A stretch of DNA of 64,000 bases, from positions 124,001-188,000 of the forward strand of contig NZ_FOCN01000004.1 in the NCBI RefSeq assembly GCF_900110125.1. The letters are read 5' to 3'. The DNA is from Cryobacterium luteum (GTDB taxonomy: Bacteria > Actinomycetota > Actinomycetes > Actinomycetales > Microbacteriaceae). The position numbers and the translations under genes were made by a program. Shown one piece after another: positions 38,803 through 47,212 of this stretch (position 1 is its first letter; the number at the start of each line of letters is the position of its first letter). The notes beneath the pieces were generated by a model. The model did not search any database and was not told the origin of the DNA. It saw only the letters and a list, made by a program, of their open reading frames with translations.

Positions 38803-39551
38803 TCGGCGTTATACCGGGCGAGCACGTCGGTGATCGGCGCGTCGAGCACCAGATCACCCTTGTCGAGATAGAGACCCCTGGTGCAGAAGCGCCGCAGGTC
38901 GCGCTCGTTGTGCGAGACGATGAACAGCGTGCGACCGCCGGCCAAAAGTTCCTCGATGCGACGGTAACATTTCTCCCGAAAGGCCTTGTCGCCGACGGCT
39001 AGAACCTCATCGACCAGCAGGATCGGTTCCTCCAGCCGGGAAATCACCGCGAAAGCGATCCGCACTTTCATTCCGCTGGACAGATGCTTGTACGGCGTAT
39101 CGATGAAATCGGCGATCTCGGCGAATTCGATGATTTCGTCAAAGCGTTCGGTGATCTGCCTGCGGGTCATCCCGTGCAGGCCCGCCGTCAGGTAGACGTT
39201 GTCGCGCACGCTCAGGTCGTCGACGAAACCGCCTGTGATCTCGATCAGCGGTGCCACACCCTCGGTGACGCGCACGGAACCTTCATCGGGCAGCACGACC
39301 CCGGTGACGAGCTTGAGCAGGGTGGACTTACCCTGCCCGTTGCGCCCGACGACGCCGATGGCCTCGCCCGGTTGCACGGTGAAGCTCACATGCTGCAGGG
39401 CCCAGAACTCGCCCGGCCGGCTGCGCCTCCTGCTCGCACCGAACAGATCCTTGAAATTGCGACGTCCTCGCCGATTCCGGCGAAAGCGGATGCCGACATC
39501 CTGCAGCGAGATAACCGGCGTTACTGTCGGCGGCGCTTTCACCTGCGTCAT
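38781..39551 (-). CDS. Polysaccharide/teichoic acid ABC exporter, ATPase (TagH/Wzt-like)
   Basis: A 256-aa ATPase: Walker A VVGRNGQGKST, signature LSSGMKVRIAF, Walker B ILLVDEVLAVGD and switch His in IVSHNERDL. The GVAPLIEITGGF and YKHLSSGM wording is typical of the TagH/RfbE/Wzt branch that exports lipid-linked polymers. There is no C-terminal carbohydrate-binding domain, so it is the short form. The ATG overlaps the permease stop by one base (TGATG). Confidence 0.93.
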   Translation of the reverse strand: MTQVKAPPTVTPVISLQDVGIRFRRNRRGRRNFKDLFGASRRRSRPGEFWALQHVSFTVQPGEAIGVVGRNGQGKSTLLKLVTGVVLPDEGSVRVTEGVAPLIEITGGFVDDLSVRDNVYLTAGLHGMTRRQITERFDEIIEFAEIADFIDTPYKHLSSGMKVRIAFAVISRLEEPILLVDEVLAVGDKAFREKCYRRIEELLAGGRTLFIVSHNERDLRRFCTRGLYLDKGDLVLDAPITDVLARYNADYGIKPA

Positions 39552-40351
39552 CAGATCTCCTTCAACACGGCGCGTTCGGTGCGGCGGAAGACGAGCAGTC
39601 CGAGCCCGAGGAAGACGAGGGACATGATCACGCTGATCCCGACGGCAAACCAGTCGAGCTGTTCGGGAAAGAAGGCTGCCCGATACAGACTGAAAATACC
39701 GCTGAGCGGGTTGAACGCCGCCCAGAAGTGCAGCTCGGGCGGTAGGTCGCTGGTGCCATAGATGATGGGGGAGGCATAGAACAGAAAACGCAGGATGAGC
39801 TTGACGGCCCGTTCCAGGTCGCGGAAGAACACCACGAGCGGGGCGACGAGAAGCCCGACACCCGCGGTCAATATCGCCTGGATCACGATGGCGAGGGGGA
39901 AGAACACGGCGTCGACGTTGAGTTCGGCACCGTACAGGAGCGCGAACAGCACCAGCACCGGGATGGACGCCAGAAACTCGATGCCCTTGGACAGCACCAG
40001 ACGGTTCACCCAGATGGTGCGGGGTATCCGCGTCGAGCGGATGAGCTTCGCCTCGCGCAGAAAGGCTCGGGTACAGTCGGAGACCGCACCGTTGAACCAC
40101 ATCCAGGGCAGCAGGGCCGCCAGCAGGAACACGATGTACGGGTCGCTGCCGGCGCTGCGGTCAAAGACCTGGGTGAAGACGAACCAGTAGATGCCGGCCA
40201 TCACGAGCGGGTCGAGGATGGACCAGAAGTAGCCGAGCACCGAGGTGGAATAGCGCACCCGCAGGTCGCGCTGCGTCAGCAACCACAGCGAATGCCGATA
40301 CCGGGCGATCGGCGTGCGCTGTTCGGGGCGCACCTGGGCGTAACTACTCAC
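39551..40351 (-). CDS. Polysaccharide/teichoic acid ABC exporter, permease (TagG/Wzm-like)
   Basis: A 266-aa ABC-2 membrane protein with six membrane segments; LLTQRDLRVRYSTSVLGYFWSILDPLVM is the interfacial and first-helix region shared by TagG/Wzm (given here in outline), and FYASPIIYG lies before the last helices. It pairs with the ATPase that follows. GTG at 40351 (VSSYAQVRPEQ) has TACGAT 7 bases upstream. Earlier in-frame codons run back into the neighbouring gene and are rejected. Confidence 0.92.
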   Translation of the reverse strand: MSSYAQVRPEQRTPIARYRHSLWLLTQRDLRVRYSTSVLGYFWSILDPLVMAGIYWFVFTQVFDRSAGSDPYIVFLLAALLPWMWFNGAVSDCTRAFLREAKLIRSTRIPRTIWVNRLVLSKGIEFLASIPVLVLFALLYGAELNVDAVFFPLAIVIQAILTAGVGLLVAPLVVFFRDLERAVKLILRFLFYASPIIYGTSDLPPELHFWAAFNPLSGIFSLYRAAFFPEQLDWFAVGISVIMSLVFLGLGLLVFRRTERAVLKEI

Positions 40352-40358
40352 GCGGTCT

Positions 40359-40364
40359 ATCGTA
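40359..40364 (-). promoter_or_regulatory. Leaderless -10 box for the exporter operon
   Basis: On the minus strand TACGAT, 7 bases, then GTG at 40351. It supports independent transcription of the exporter genes. Confidence 0.45.
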
Positions 40365-40431
40365 TGGGAGCGCGGGGAGCGTTCCGCGCCAGCCTGGCCG
40401 GTGACGAAACCCCGACGCCGTGGCTTAGGTC

Positions 40432-40485
40432 TTTCCGGCGGCACAGGGGTTTCCGGCGGAACAGGGGTTTCGGATGGTGCCGGAC
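40432..40485. repeat. Three tandem 18-bp units between cytidylyltransferase and exporter genes
   Basis: TTTCCGGCGGNACAGGGG recurs with 18-base period beginning at 40432, 40450 and 40468; the third unit is diverged. It lies in the 142-bp space downstream of the cytidylyltransferase gene. No gene is evident there. Confidence 0.5.
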
Positions 40486-40493
40486 CGGGTCGG

Positions 40494-41216
40494 TCAGACG
40501 AACAGGTTGGCGCGCTCGAGGTCCTCGGCGAAGTCCACCTCGACGGCGTAGAAGTCGGAGATGTTGACCGGCTCCACCAGCATGCGGTTCTGTTCGATCG
40601 CGAGCTCGATGCCACGCTCAAAGTAGTCCTGGTCGGCCACCTTGTTCAGCTGACGGATGAGGGTAGCCTTGTCAGCGCTCGATACGTAGTTGATGCCGAC
40701 GGCTTCGCCGAGGCCGCCCTTGACGGTCTTCGAGAGCTCCTTGATGTAACCTTCGGCACTCGTCGTGTACTTGACCTCTTCATCGGACACCTTGTCGGTG
40801 TTCACGGTGACGAAGGATTGATCGCGAGCCATCATGGCCGCAGCGCGGTCGAGGATGGCCGGGTCGAAGACCACGTCGCCGTTCATCCAGAGCACGCCAC
40901 CGGGTTTGGAGGCCTGCAGGGCACGCAGCAGGCTCTTCGAGGTATTGGTCTGGTCGTATTCTTCGTTGTAAACGAAGGATGCCTGCGGGAACGCTTCGAT
41001 GATGTGCTCAAGCTTGTATCCGACGACGATCGTGACCTTGGCGGCTTTGCCGAAGGCGTGTGCGATGTTGTCGAACTGCTGCTGCATGATCGTGCGGCCG
41101 TCATTCAGCTCGGTGAGCGGCTTCGGCAGTGAGCGCCCGAGACGGCTGCCCATACCGGCCGCCAGAATGACCACCTGCGTTTTAGTTGCTCGCGCTTTGA
41201 CTGCGTGCGTCGTCAC
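40494..41216 (-). CDS. Nucleotidyltransferase, phosphocholine/alditol cytidylyltransferase-like
   Basis: A 240-aa NTP-transferase: VVILAAGMGSRLGRSLPKPL with the signature Gly-rich loop and Lys, then VVGYKLEHI, VYNEEYDQTNTSKSLL and the metal-binding WMNGDVVFD. Wording such as NxSxSL and GDVVFD resembles LicC-type CTP:phosphocholine and related CTP:phospho-alcohol enzymes. It would make the CDP-alcohol used by the CDP-alcohol transferase or TagF-like protein of this locus. GTG at 41216 has GAGGAG at perfect spacing. Confidence 0.85.
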   Translation of the reverse strand: MTTHAVKARATKTQVVILAAGMGSRLGRSLPKPLTELNDGRTIMQQQFDNIAHAFGKAAKVTIVVGYKLEHIIEAFPQASFVYNEEYDQTNTSKSLLRALQASKPGGVLWMNGDVVFDPAILDRAAAMMARDQSFVTVNTDKVSDEEVKYTTSAEGYIKELSKTVKGGLGEAVGINYVSSADKATLIRQLNKVADQDYFERGIELAIEQNRMLVEPVNISDFYAVEVDFAEDLERANLFV

Positions 41217-41464
41217 GATTATCTCCTCAAGAATGGTTAGGGCTAGGCCGCAAAACCCCATCAGTACTGAAGAGTTTGCCCAGGATTCACCCACATGTTC
41301 ACGTAAAGACACACCGTTATGTCATCCTCACCATAACCCGTCGGGCTGTTCCGAGGGAAGAAACGGCTCAGCACGTGTCCATTTCGTGACCCGGCGTGGA
41401 GCGCACTCACAGGTTGAAACGGGTGCTTCTGGCCCGTCCGCACGCCCCGGTCGGCGGTCCTTGG

Positions 41465-41470
41465 TAGGTT
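41465..41470 (+). promoter_or_regulatory. Leaderless -10 box for the repeat-tailed ABC ATPase gene
   Basis: TAGGTT, 6 bases (AGCGGA), then GTG at 41477. AGCGGA is too close to serve as a ribosome site. This supports translation of the full repeat region. Confidence 0.55.
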
Positions 41471-41476
41471 AGCGGA

Positions 41477-43072
41477 GTGACTTTTGTGCCGCCCCACTCC
41501 GAATCCGGCGATGACTCCGTCACGGGCCGTGCTGCCGATTCGCAAGCTCAGCCCATTGGCGCGCCAGGGGTCGCTACGCCACCCGTCGCCAAGCCGGCCG
41601 TTCGTAAGCCGGCCGTTCGTCGGCCGGCGGTTGGTAAACCGACCGGTGCTAGACCGACCGTACGTGCAACGACGGCGGCCAAGTCAACAGTCGCTAAGCC
41701 TGCTGTTGCCAAGCCTGCTGTTGCCAAGCCTGCCGTTGCCAAGCCTGCCGCAGCCAGGACGACGGTGACCAAGCCGACCGTAGCCGCGCCGACCGTAGCC
41801 GCGCCGACCGTAGCCGCGCCGACCGTAGCCGAGCCAACGGCGGCTCAGCCCACGGTGATCGGAGCAACCGCTGGGCAGCCGCCCGCCGAAGCCGGAGTTG
41901 CCGAGCCGGCGGTGCGGAAGCCGGCGGTGCGGAAGCCGGCGGTGCGGAAGCCGGCCGTGCGGAAGCCGGCCGTGCAGACGCCGGCCGTGCAGACGCCAGC
42001 GGTGCGGAAGCCTGCGGTGCGGAAGCCGGTTGGGTCCGAATCGACATCGGCGACAAGCGCGGGGGTACCGACGTCGTTTGGTGTTGTTCGGGCCACGGCG
42101 CAGGTGCTCGCCGAGAACGCAACCGACGAGACGACACGTCCGTACGTGACCCGCGACGCCCTGGTGACGACCCCGCCGCCCGCGACGGTCGCGGTCGTGC
42201 GGCAATCGGTCGATACGTCGGCAGCGACACCGACGATCGGCACCACGTCAACAGCGAAGCCGGTGCCCCAGCCGACACCGGCTGTCGCAACACCCGTAGC
42301 GGCAGCCCCGGCACCGATTGTCATCGAAGCTCGCGGTCTGGTCAAACGCTTCGGCCACACCGTTGCGGTGTCGGATCTGGACCTGACCGTTCGGGCCGGA
42401 TCGTTCTACGGCATCGTCGGACCCAACGGTGCCGGAAAAACCACGACCCTGTCGATGATCACCGGGCTGCTGCGTCCGACCGCCGGAACCGCCCTCGTGC
42501 ACGGCATCGACGTCTGGGCCAGGCCCAACGAGGCGAAGCGGGTGATCGGCGTACTTCCCGACCGGCTTCGGCTCTTCGATCGTCTGACCGGCGCCCAGCT
42601 CCTCTATTACGCCGGCACCCTGCGTGGTCTCGACAATGATACGGTGCGCAGCCGGTCGGCTGACCTTGCCGCGGCGTTCGGCCTCGAAGATGCCCTCAAT
42701 CGTCTCGTCGCCGACTACTCGGCCGGCATGACCAAGAAGATCGCCCTGGCCTGCGCGATGATTCATTCCCCGCGCGTGCTGGTGCTCGATGAGCCGTTCG
42801 AGTCGGTCGACCCGGTGTCGGCGGTCAATGTCACGGAGATTTTGCAGAAATATGTGGCTGCCGGAGGAACAGTCGTGCTGTCCAGCCACGGCATGGACCT
42901 GATCCAACGGGTGTGCGATCACGTCGCCATCATCGTGCAGGGCCGCGTGCTCGCCGCCGGCACCATCGACGATGTTCGCGGCCAGAAGACACTGGAGGAT
43001 CGATTCGTCGAGCTTGCCGGTGGGCGCAAGGTCGCGGAGGGCATGGAATGGTTGCACAATTTTTCGGACTGA
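41477..43072 (+). CDS. ABC transporter ATPase with long Lys/Pro/Ala/Val pentapeptide-repeat N-terminus
   Basis: A 531-aa protein. Residues about 35-190 are five-residue repeats of the types AKPAV, APTVA and RKPAV; a Thr/Ala/Pro linker follows to about 280. The rest is a normal ABC-2 type ATPase: Walker A GPNGAGKTTT, signature YSAGMTKKIALA, Walker B VLVLDEPFESVD and switch His in LSSHGMD. The tail resembles basic histone-H1-like or HupB-like tails, with about one Lys/Arg per five residues in the basic blocks. An internal in-frame GTG at 42263 could give a tail-less form. It overlaps the membrane partner by 25 bases. Confidence 0.85.
   Translation: MTFVPPHSESGDDSVTGRAADSQAQPIGAPGVATPPVAKPAVRKPAVRRPAVGKPTGARPTVRATTAAKSTVAKPAVAKPAVAKPAVAKPAAARTTVTKPTVAAPTVAAPTVAAPTVAEPTAAQPTVIGATAGQPPAEAGVAEPAVRKPAVRKPAVRKPAVRKPAVQTPAVQTPAVRKPAVRKPVGSESTSATSAGVPTSFGVVRATAQVLAENATDETTRPYVTRDALVTTPPPATVAVVRQSVDTSAATPTIGTTSTAKPVPQPTPAVATPVAAAPAPIVIEARGLVKRFGHTVAVSDLDLTVRAGSFYGIVGPNGAGKTTTLSMITGLLRPTAGTALVHGIDVWARPNEAKRVIGVLPDRLRLFDRLTGAQLLYYAGTLRGLDNDTVRSRSADLAAAFGLEDALNRLVADYSAGMTKKIALACAMIHSPRVLVLDEPFESVDPVSAVNVTEILQKYVAAGGTVVLSSHGMDLIQRVCDHVAIIVQGRVLAAGTIDDVRGQKTLEDRFVELAGGRKVAEGMEWLHNFSD
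41580..42030 (+). repeat. 15-bp tandem repeats encoding pentapeptides
   Basis: Separate homogeneous blocks: AAGCCTGCTGTTGCC-type units (about 41698-41745), GCGCCGACCGTAGCC-type units (about 41787-41830) and AAGCCGGCGGTGCGG-type units (about 41927-42025). Within a block, copies are nearly identical at DNA level, which points to recent slippage or recombination. Confidence 0.85.
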
Positions 43073-44622
43073 AACTCCGGCTCCTCGCCAATCTTTTTCG
43101 TCGTAGTCCCTGGCAGGTCGTCGGCCTCGTGCTCGGTCTGCTGTACGGCCTCAGCGTTGCCGTTTCCCTGCTCATCGCCCTGATCAGCCTGCGCTTCGTC
43201 GGAGACCCGGTCATCATCCGCGATGCGCTCACGGTGGCCGGATCCATCGTGATCCTCGGTTTTCTGGTCATCCCGATCGTGGTCGGTATCGACGACAGCA
43301 TGGACCCCCGCAAGTTCGCCTTTCTGGGAATCCCGAACCGGTCCCTCTCGCTCGGCCTGGCCGGTTCGGCGTTGATCGGAGTTCCGACCCTCACGCTTTC
43401 GATCGTGCTGCTCGGCACCGTTGTCACCTGGTCGCGCGGCGTCGGGCAGACCCTGCTCGCCCTGATCTCGGCCGCCCTGATCCTCGTTACCTGCATCCTG
43501 CTGTCCCGGGTGAGCGCATCCGTTGCCGCATTTCTGCTGTCGACCAGGCGATCACGCGAATTCACCGGGCTGATCGGTGTCGTACTCCTCGTGTTGGTCT
43601 CCCCGATCGTCGTGGTGCTGCTCAGCACGGACTGGGGCCGTCACGGCCGCACCCTGCTCGGCACCCTGGCGGCGGTTCTGGGCTGGACGCCGCTCGGCGC
43701 AGCCTGGGCCGTTCCGGGAGACGCCTCCACTGGCGCCTGGGGCGCGGCGATTCTGAAGCTGCTCATTGCCGTGGGATCGGCCTACGCCCTCTGGCTGATC
43801 TGGCAATTCGTCGTGGCCCGCATGCTCGTGTCGCCCGGGCGCGAAGCGGCGGCGAAGCAGTATTCCGGGCTGGGCTGGTTCGACCGGCTGCCGCACAGTT
43901 CCGTCGGCGCGATCGCAGCCCGCACCTTCACCTACTGGGCGCGGGACTCGCGCTACTGGGTGTCGCTGATCATGATTCCGATCGTGCCGATCATCGCGAT
44001 CCTGCCGTTGAGCTTCGTCGGCGTGCCGTTGCACGACCTCGCCCTGGTGCCAGTCCCGCTCATGTGCATCTTCCTCGGCTGGACCATGCACAACGACGTC
44101 GCCTATGACAGCACCGCGATCTGGCTGCACGTGGCGTCGGGCACCAGGGGGGCGGCTGACCGGATCGGACGCCTCATTCCCGCTCTTTCCGTCGGCATCC
44201 CTCTGATTGGAATCGGCTCCGCCATCAGCATTTCGGTCTATGGGGACTGGTCGGTGCTTCCGTCGATGCTGGGCGTGAGTACCTGCATCCTCCTGGCTGG
44301 TCTGGGCTTCTCCAGCTACACCTCGACCCGTTTTCCCTATCCGGTGACCAAACCCGGTGACAGCCCGTTCGCCCAGCCTCAGGCCTCGGACACCGCCTCG
44401 GCTCTCGTGCAGTCGCTCACCTTCATCGGATCGATCGTGGTGGCGCTGCCGGCGCTCGTCTTCGCCTACCTCGGACTCGTCGAGGACCCGGTCTGGCATC
44501 TGCGCGCGCTCGGTGCCGGCCTGGGCCTGGGCCTGGTAGCCGTCGTCGTGGGCGTCTGGGTCGGCTCGCGTGCCTTCGACCGGCGCGGACCGGAAATGAT
44601 CGCTTCCGCTCAGCGCGCCTGA
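43048..44622 (+). CDS. ABC-2 type membrane protein, partner of the repeat-tailed ATPase
   Basis: A 524-aa integral membrane protein with about 12 membrane segments; no catalytic motif. Interfacial pieces such as FTYWARDSRYWVSL lie in the middle. Layout and the 25-base overlap with the ATPase gene indicate a two-gene exporter of unknown cargo. ATG at 43048 has GGAGGG upstream, inside the ATPase gene. Confidence 0.82.
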   Translation: MVAQFFGLKLRLLANLFRRSPWQVVGLVLGLLYGLSVAVSLLIALISLRFVGDPVIIRDALTVAGSIVILGFLVIPIVVGIDDSMDPRKFAFLGIPNRSLSLGLAGSALIGVPTLTLSIVLLGTVVTWSRGVGQTLLALISAALILVTCILLSRVSASVAAFLLSTRRSREFTGLIGVVLLVLVSPIVVVLLSTDWGRHGRTLLGTLAAVLGWTPLGAAWAVPGDASTGAWGAAILKLLIAVGSAYALWLIWQFVVARMLVSPGREAAAKQYSGLGWFDRLPHSSVGAIAARTFTYWARDSRYWVSLIMIPIVPIIAILPLSFVGVPLHDLALVPVPLMCIFLGWTMHNDVAYDSTAIWLHVASGTRGAADRIGRLIPALSVGIPLIGIGSAISISVYGDWSVLPSMLGVSTCILLAGLGFSSYTSTRFPYPVTKPGDSPFAQPQASDTASALVQSLTFIGSIVVALPALVFAYLGLVEDPVWHLRALGAGLGLGLVAVVVGVWVGSRAFDRRGPEMIASAQRA

Positions 44623-44641
44623 CTCAAACGGGCCGAGTGCC

Positions 44642-44647
44642 TAGACT
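44642..44647 (+). promoter_or_regulatory. Leaderless -10 box for the DUF3039 gene
   Basis: TAGACT, 6 bases (GGTGCC), then ATG at 44654; no Shine-Dalgarno sequence. Confidence 0.55.
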
Positions 44648-44653
44648 GGTGCC

Positions 44654-44938
44654 ATGAGTGAATTTCGTGCGAGCATTGCAGAACCCGGCCAGCCCGGCGG
44701 CGGAACGTCCACGCTCGACCGTGAACTCGAAGAACTGCTGAACCAGGAGCAGATCGAGCCCGGCGACCACGAACGGTTTTCGCACTACGTGCCCAAAGAC
44801 AAGATTCTCGAATCGGCCATCTCGGGCAAGCCGGTCAAGGCGCTGTGCGGCAAGAAATGGCTGCCGGGCCGCGATCCCGAGAAGTTTCCGGTGTGCCCGA
44901 CCTGCAAGGCCATTTACGAGAAGATGAAAGCCAAGTAG
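44654..44938 (+). CDS. DUF3039 protein
   Basis: A 94-aa actinobacterial protein of unknown function. After an acidic first half (LDRELEELLNQEQIEPGDHE) comes a likely metal site: HYVPKDKI, then ALCGKKW and VCPTCKAIYE, giving His plus three Cys. It is widespread and usually single-copy in actinobacteria. It starts leaderless and ends 4 bases from the convergent pncB stop. Confidence 0.85.
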   Translation: MSEFRASIAEPGQPGGGTSTLDRELEELLNQEQIEPGDHERFSHYVPKDKILESAISGKPVKALCGKKWLPGRDPEKFPVCPTCKAIYEKMKAK

Positions 44939-44942
44939 TCCA

Positions 44943-46304
44943 TCACCGGTAGGTCGTGGGGATGACGGCCTCGCCGCGCCCCAACCGGAACGCCTCGATC
45001 GGCAGTTCCTGCATAACGGATGCGTTGTGCGCGCGGGCGCGCAGCGTTCCGGCCGGTCCCAGATAGCGTTCATCGACGGCGCCGTCGACGATCAGTGGAA
45101 CCAGCAGGGCGCGTTCCAGTCCGCTGCGGGAATCGAATTGGGCGTCGGGACCGTCCCCGAGCACCACGATCTCTTCCTGGGCGGTACCGACGGCGTCCAC
45201 TCGGCGCAGCGCGCTTTTACGGCCGCCGATGGACAGCTTCGCGGTCGACGTCTTGGCGACGGAGATCCAGTCTTCGCCGTGACCCTTGTGGGCGACGAGC
45301 TTGTAGACCAGTCCGGCAGCGGGCTCGCCCGACCCGGTGACCACCGAGGTGCCGACGCCGAAGGCATCCACCGGGCTGGCCGACAGAGCCGCGATGGCGA
45401 ACTCGTCGAGGTCGCTCGTAACGGTGATCTTGGTGTTGACCGCGCCGAGGGCGTCGAGCTGTGCCCGGGCCGCAGCGACGACGGTGGGCAGATCACCCGA
45501 GTCGATGCGTATTGAGCCGAGTTCCGGCCCCGCGATCTTCACCGCCAGGGCGATTCCGGCCGGCACGTCGTAGGTGTCCACGAGGAGAGTCGTGGCGGAA
45601 CCGAAGGCATCCACTTGCGCCTGGAACGCGTCTTCTTCGGTGTCGTGCAGCAGAATGAACGAGTGGGCGGCTGTTCCCATGGTGGGCAGGCCCCACTGGC
45701 GGCCGGCCTCGAGGTTGCTCGTCGACGCGAAACCGGCAATGTACGCGGCACGAGCGGCGGCGACGGCTGAATGCTCGTTGGTTCGGCGTGAACCCATTTC
45801 GGCGATCGGACGACCGAGGCTCACCGACACCATGCGGGCGGCGGCGCTGGCGACCGAGATGTCGTAGTTGAGCACGCTGAGTATGAGGGTCTCCAGAATG
45901 ACGCCCTCGGCGAAGGTACTCTCCACCAGCAGCAACGGTGAGCCGGGAAAGTACGCTTCGCCCTCCTGGTAACCCCAGACGTCGCCGCTGAAGGCATAGT
46001 CGGCCAGGTAGTCGAGGGTTGGGGTGCGCACGACGTTGTTCTCGGCGAGCCAGGTCAGTTCTTCGGTCTCGAAGCGAAATTGGCGGATCAGCTCGAGCAG
46101 ACGACCGGTGCCGGCGACGATGCCGTAACGACGGCCGGTGGGCAGGCGTCGGGCGAAGGCCTCGAACATGCACTCCCGATCGGCGGTACCGCTCTGGATG
46201 GCGGCGTCCACCATCGTGAGCTCGTAGCGGTCGGTGCGCAGGGCGGGCGGCCGGGCGGCCGTTCCGCGGGGCGCCGGAACGGAGAAAGCGGGGGACGGGG
46301 TCAC
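44943..46304 (-). CDS. pncB: Nicotinate phosphoribosyltransferase
   Basis: A 453-aa enzyme of the NAD salvage route: nicotinate + PRPP + ATP to nicotinate mononucleotide. Motifs: [17 protein letters not shown] at the N-terminus, [48 protein letters not shown] and VYKLVAHKG. The start is GTG at 46304 with TAAGCT 7 bases upstream and no ribosome site. It is divergent from murI across only 41 bp. With nadABC and nudC it shows that de novo, salvage and breakdown routes coexist. Confidence 0.95.
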   Translation of the reverse strand: MTPSPAFSVPAPRGTAARPPALRTDRYELTMVDAAIQSGTADRECMFEAFARRLPTGRRYGIVAGTGRLLELIRQFRFETEELTWLAENNVVRTPTLDYLADYAFSGDVWGYQEGEAYFPGSPLLLVESTFAEGVILETLILSVLNYDISVASAAARMVSVSLGRPIAEMGSRRTNEHSAVAAARAAYIAGFASTSNLEAGRQWGLPTMGTAAHSFILLHDTEEDAFQAQVDAFGSATTLLVDTYDVPAGIALAVKIAGPELGSIRIDSGDLPTVVAAARAQLDALGAVNTKITVTSDLDEFAIAALSASPVDAFGVGTSVVTGSGEPAAGLVYKLVAHKGHGEDWISVAKTSTAKLSIGGRKSALRRVDAVGTAQEEIVVLGDGPDAQFDSRSGLERALLVPLIVDGAVDERYLGPAGTLRARAHNASVMQELPIEAFRLGRGEAVIPTTYR

Positions 46305-46311
46305 CCGGCAC

Positions 46312-46317
46312 AGCTTA
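46312..46317 (-). promoter_or_regulatory. Leaderless -10 box for pncB
   Basis: On the minus strand TAAGCT, 7 bases, then GTG at 46304. It lies 14 bases from the murI -10 on the other strand. Confidence 0.5.
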
Positions 46318-46331
46318 TCCGCTTGGCGGGC

Positions 46332-46337
46332 TAGGCT
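46332..46337 (+). promoter_or_regulatory. Leaderless -10 box for murI
   Basis: TAGGCT, 8 bases, then GTG at 46346. Back to back with the pncB -10. Confidence 0.5.
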
Positions 46338-46345
46338 TGATCTCC

Positions 46346-47203
46346 GTGACGGATGCACCGATTGGTATTTTCGATTCCGGAGTCGGCGGCCTGACCGTCG
46401 CCCGGGCGATCAAGGACCAGCTGCCCAACGAATCCATTCTCTATATCGGTGACACGGCCCACTCGCCGTACGGACCGAAGAAGATCGCCGACGTGCGTGG
46501 ATTCGCCTTGGATGTGCTCGATGATCTCGTGGCGCAAGACGTGAAGATGCTCGTCATCGCGTGCAACACAGCGTCGGCGGCCATGCTGCGGGATGCCAGG
46601 GAACGCTACAGCGTGCCCGTGATCGAAGTGATCCAGCCGGCCGTGCGACGTGCCGTTTCAACGACCCGTAACCAGCGCGTGGGCGTCATCGGCACCCTCG
46701 GCACCGTCAACTCTCGTGCCTACAACGATGCCTTCGCCGCAGCGCCCCAGATTGCCCTAATCAGCCAGGCCTGCCCACGATTCGTCGAGTTCGTCGAAGC
46801 CGGCGTCACGACCGGCGCCGAGGTGCTGGCCGTCGCCGAAGAATACCTGGCACCGCTGCGTGCAGCCGAGGTCGATACCCTCGTGCTCGGATGCACCCAC
46901 TATCCGTTTCTGCGCGGCGCCATCTCTTATGTCATGGGAGAAGGCGTCACCCTGGTCTCAAGCGACACCGAAACCGCCAACGACGTCTACCGGGTGCTGG
47001 TCGGCCAGGGCCTGGAGCGCGCACGCACGAGCCCGCCCAGCTACCGTTACGAGGCCACCGGCGACAGTGCCGAATATTTTCTCGCCCTCGCCCACCGCCT
47101 CATGGGACCGGAGGTCAGCCGGGTCGACCTGATCGAGACCGGCACCCTCAACCTCAGCGCGCTGGCAACGCCCACCTTTTCCCCGCTGCACCCGAACCAC
47201 TAG
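46346..47203 (+). CDS. murI: Glutamate racemase
   Basis: A 285-aa enzyme that makes D-glutamate for peptidoglycan. The two catalytic Cys are in IACNTASA and LGCTHYPFL; other marks are [23 protein letters not shown] and the C-terminal TGD region. GTG at 46346 is taken as the start because the -10 box lies just before it; a TTG three codons earlier overlaps that box. First gene of murI-rph-rdgB. Confidence 0.96.
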   Translation: MTDAPIGIFDSGVGGLTVARAIKDQLPNESILYIGDTAHSPYGPKKIADVRGFALDVLDDLVAQDVKMLVIACNTASAAMLRDARERYSVPVIEVIQPAVRRAVSTTRNQRVGVIGTLGTVNSRAYNDAFAAAPQIALISQACPRFVEFVEAGVTTGAEVLAVAEEYLAPLRAAEVDTLVLGCTHYPFLRGAISYVMGEGVTLVSSDTETANDVYRVLVGQGLERARTSPPSYRYEATGDSAEYFLALAHRLMGPEVSRVDLIETGTLNLSALATPTFSPLHPNH

Positions 47204-47212
47204 GAGTACACC

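Noticed and set aside
40352-40621. Pro-rich N-terminal extension of the exporter permease
   Set aside because: It would run into the cytidylyltransferase gene in another frame; a -10 box and GTG at 40351 fit the family start.
41580-42030. Array-like short repeats that could suggest CRISPR
   Set aside because: Units are 15 bp, contiguous without spacers, and keep one protein frame into an ABC ATPase; no cas genes.
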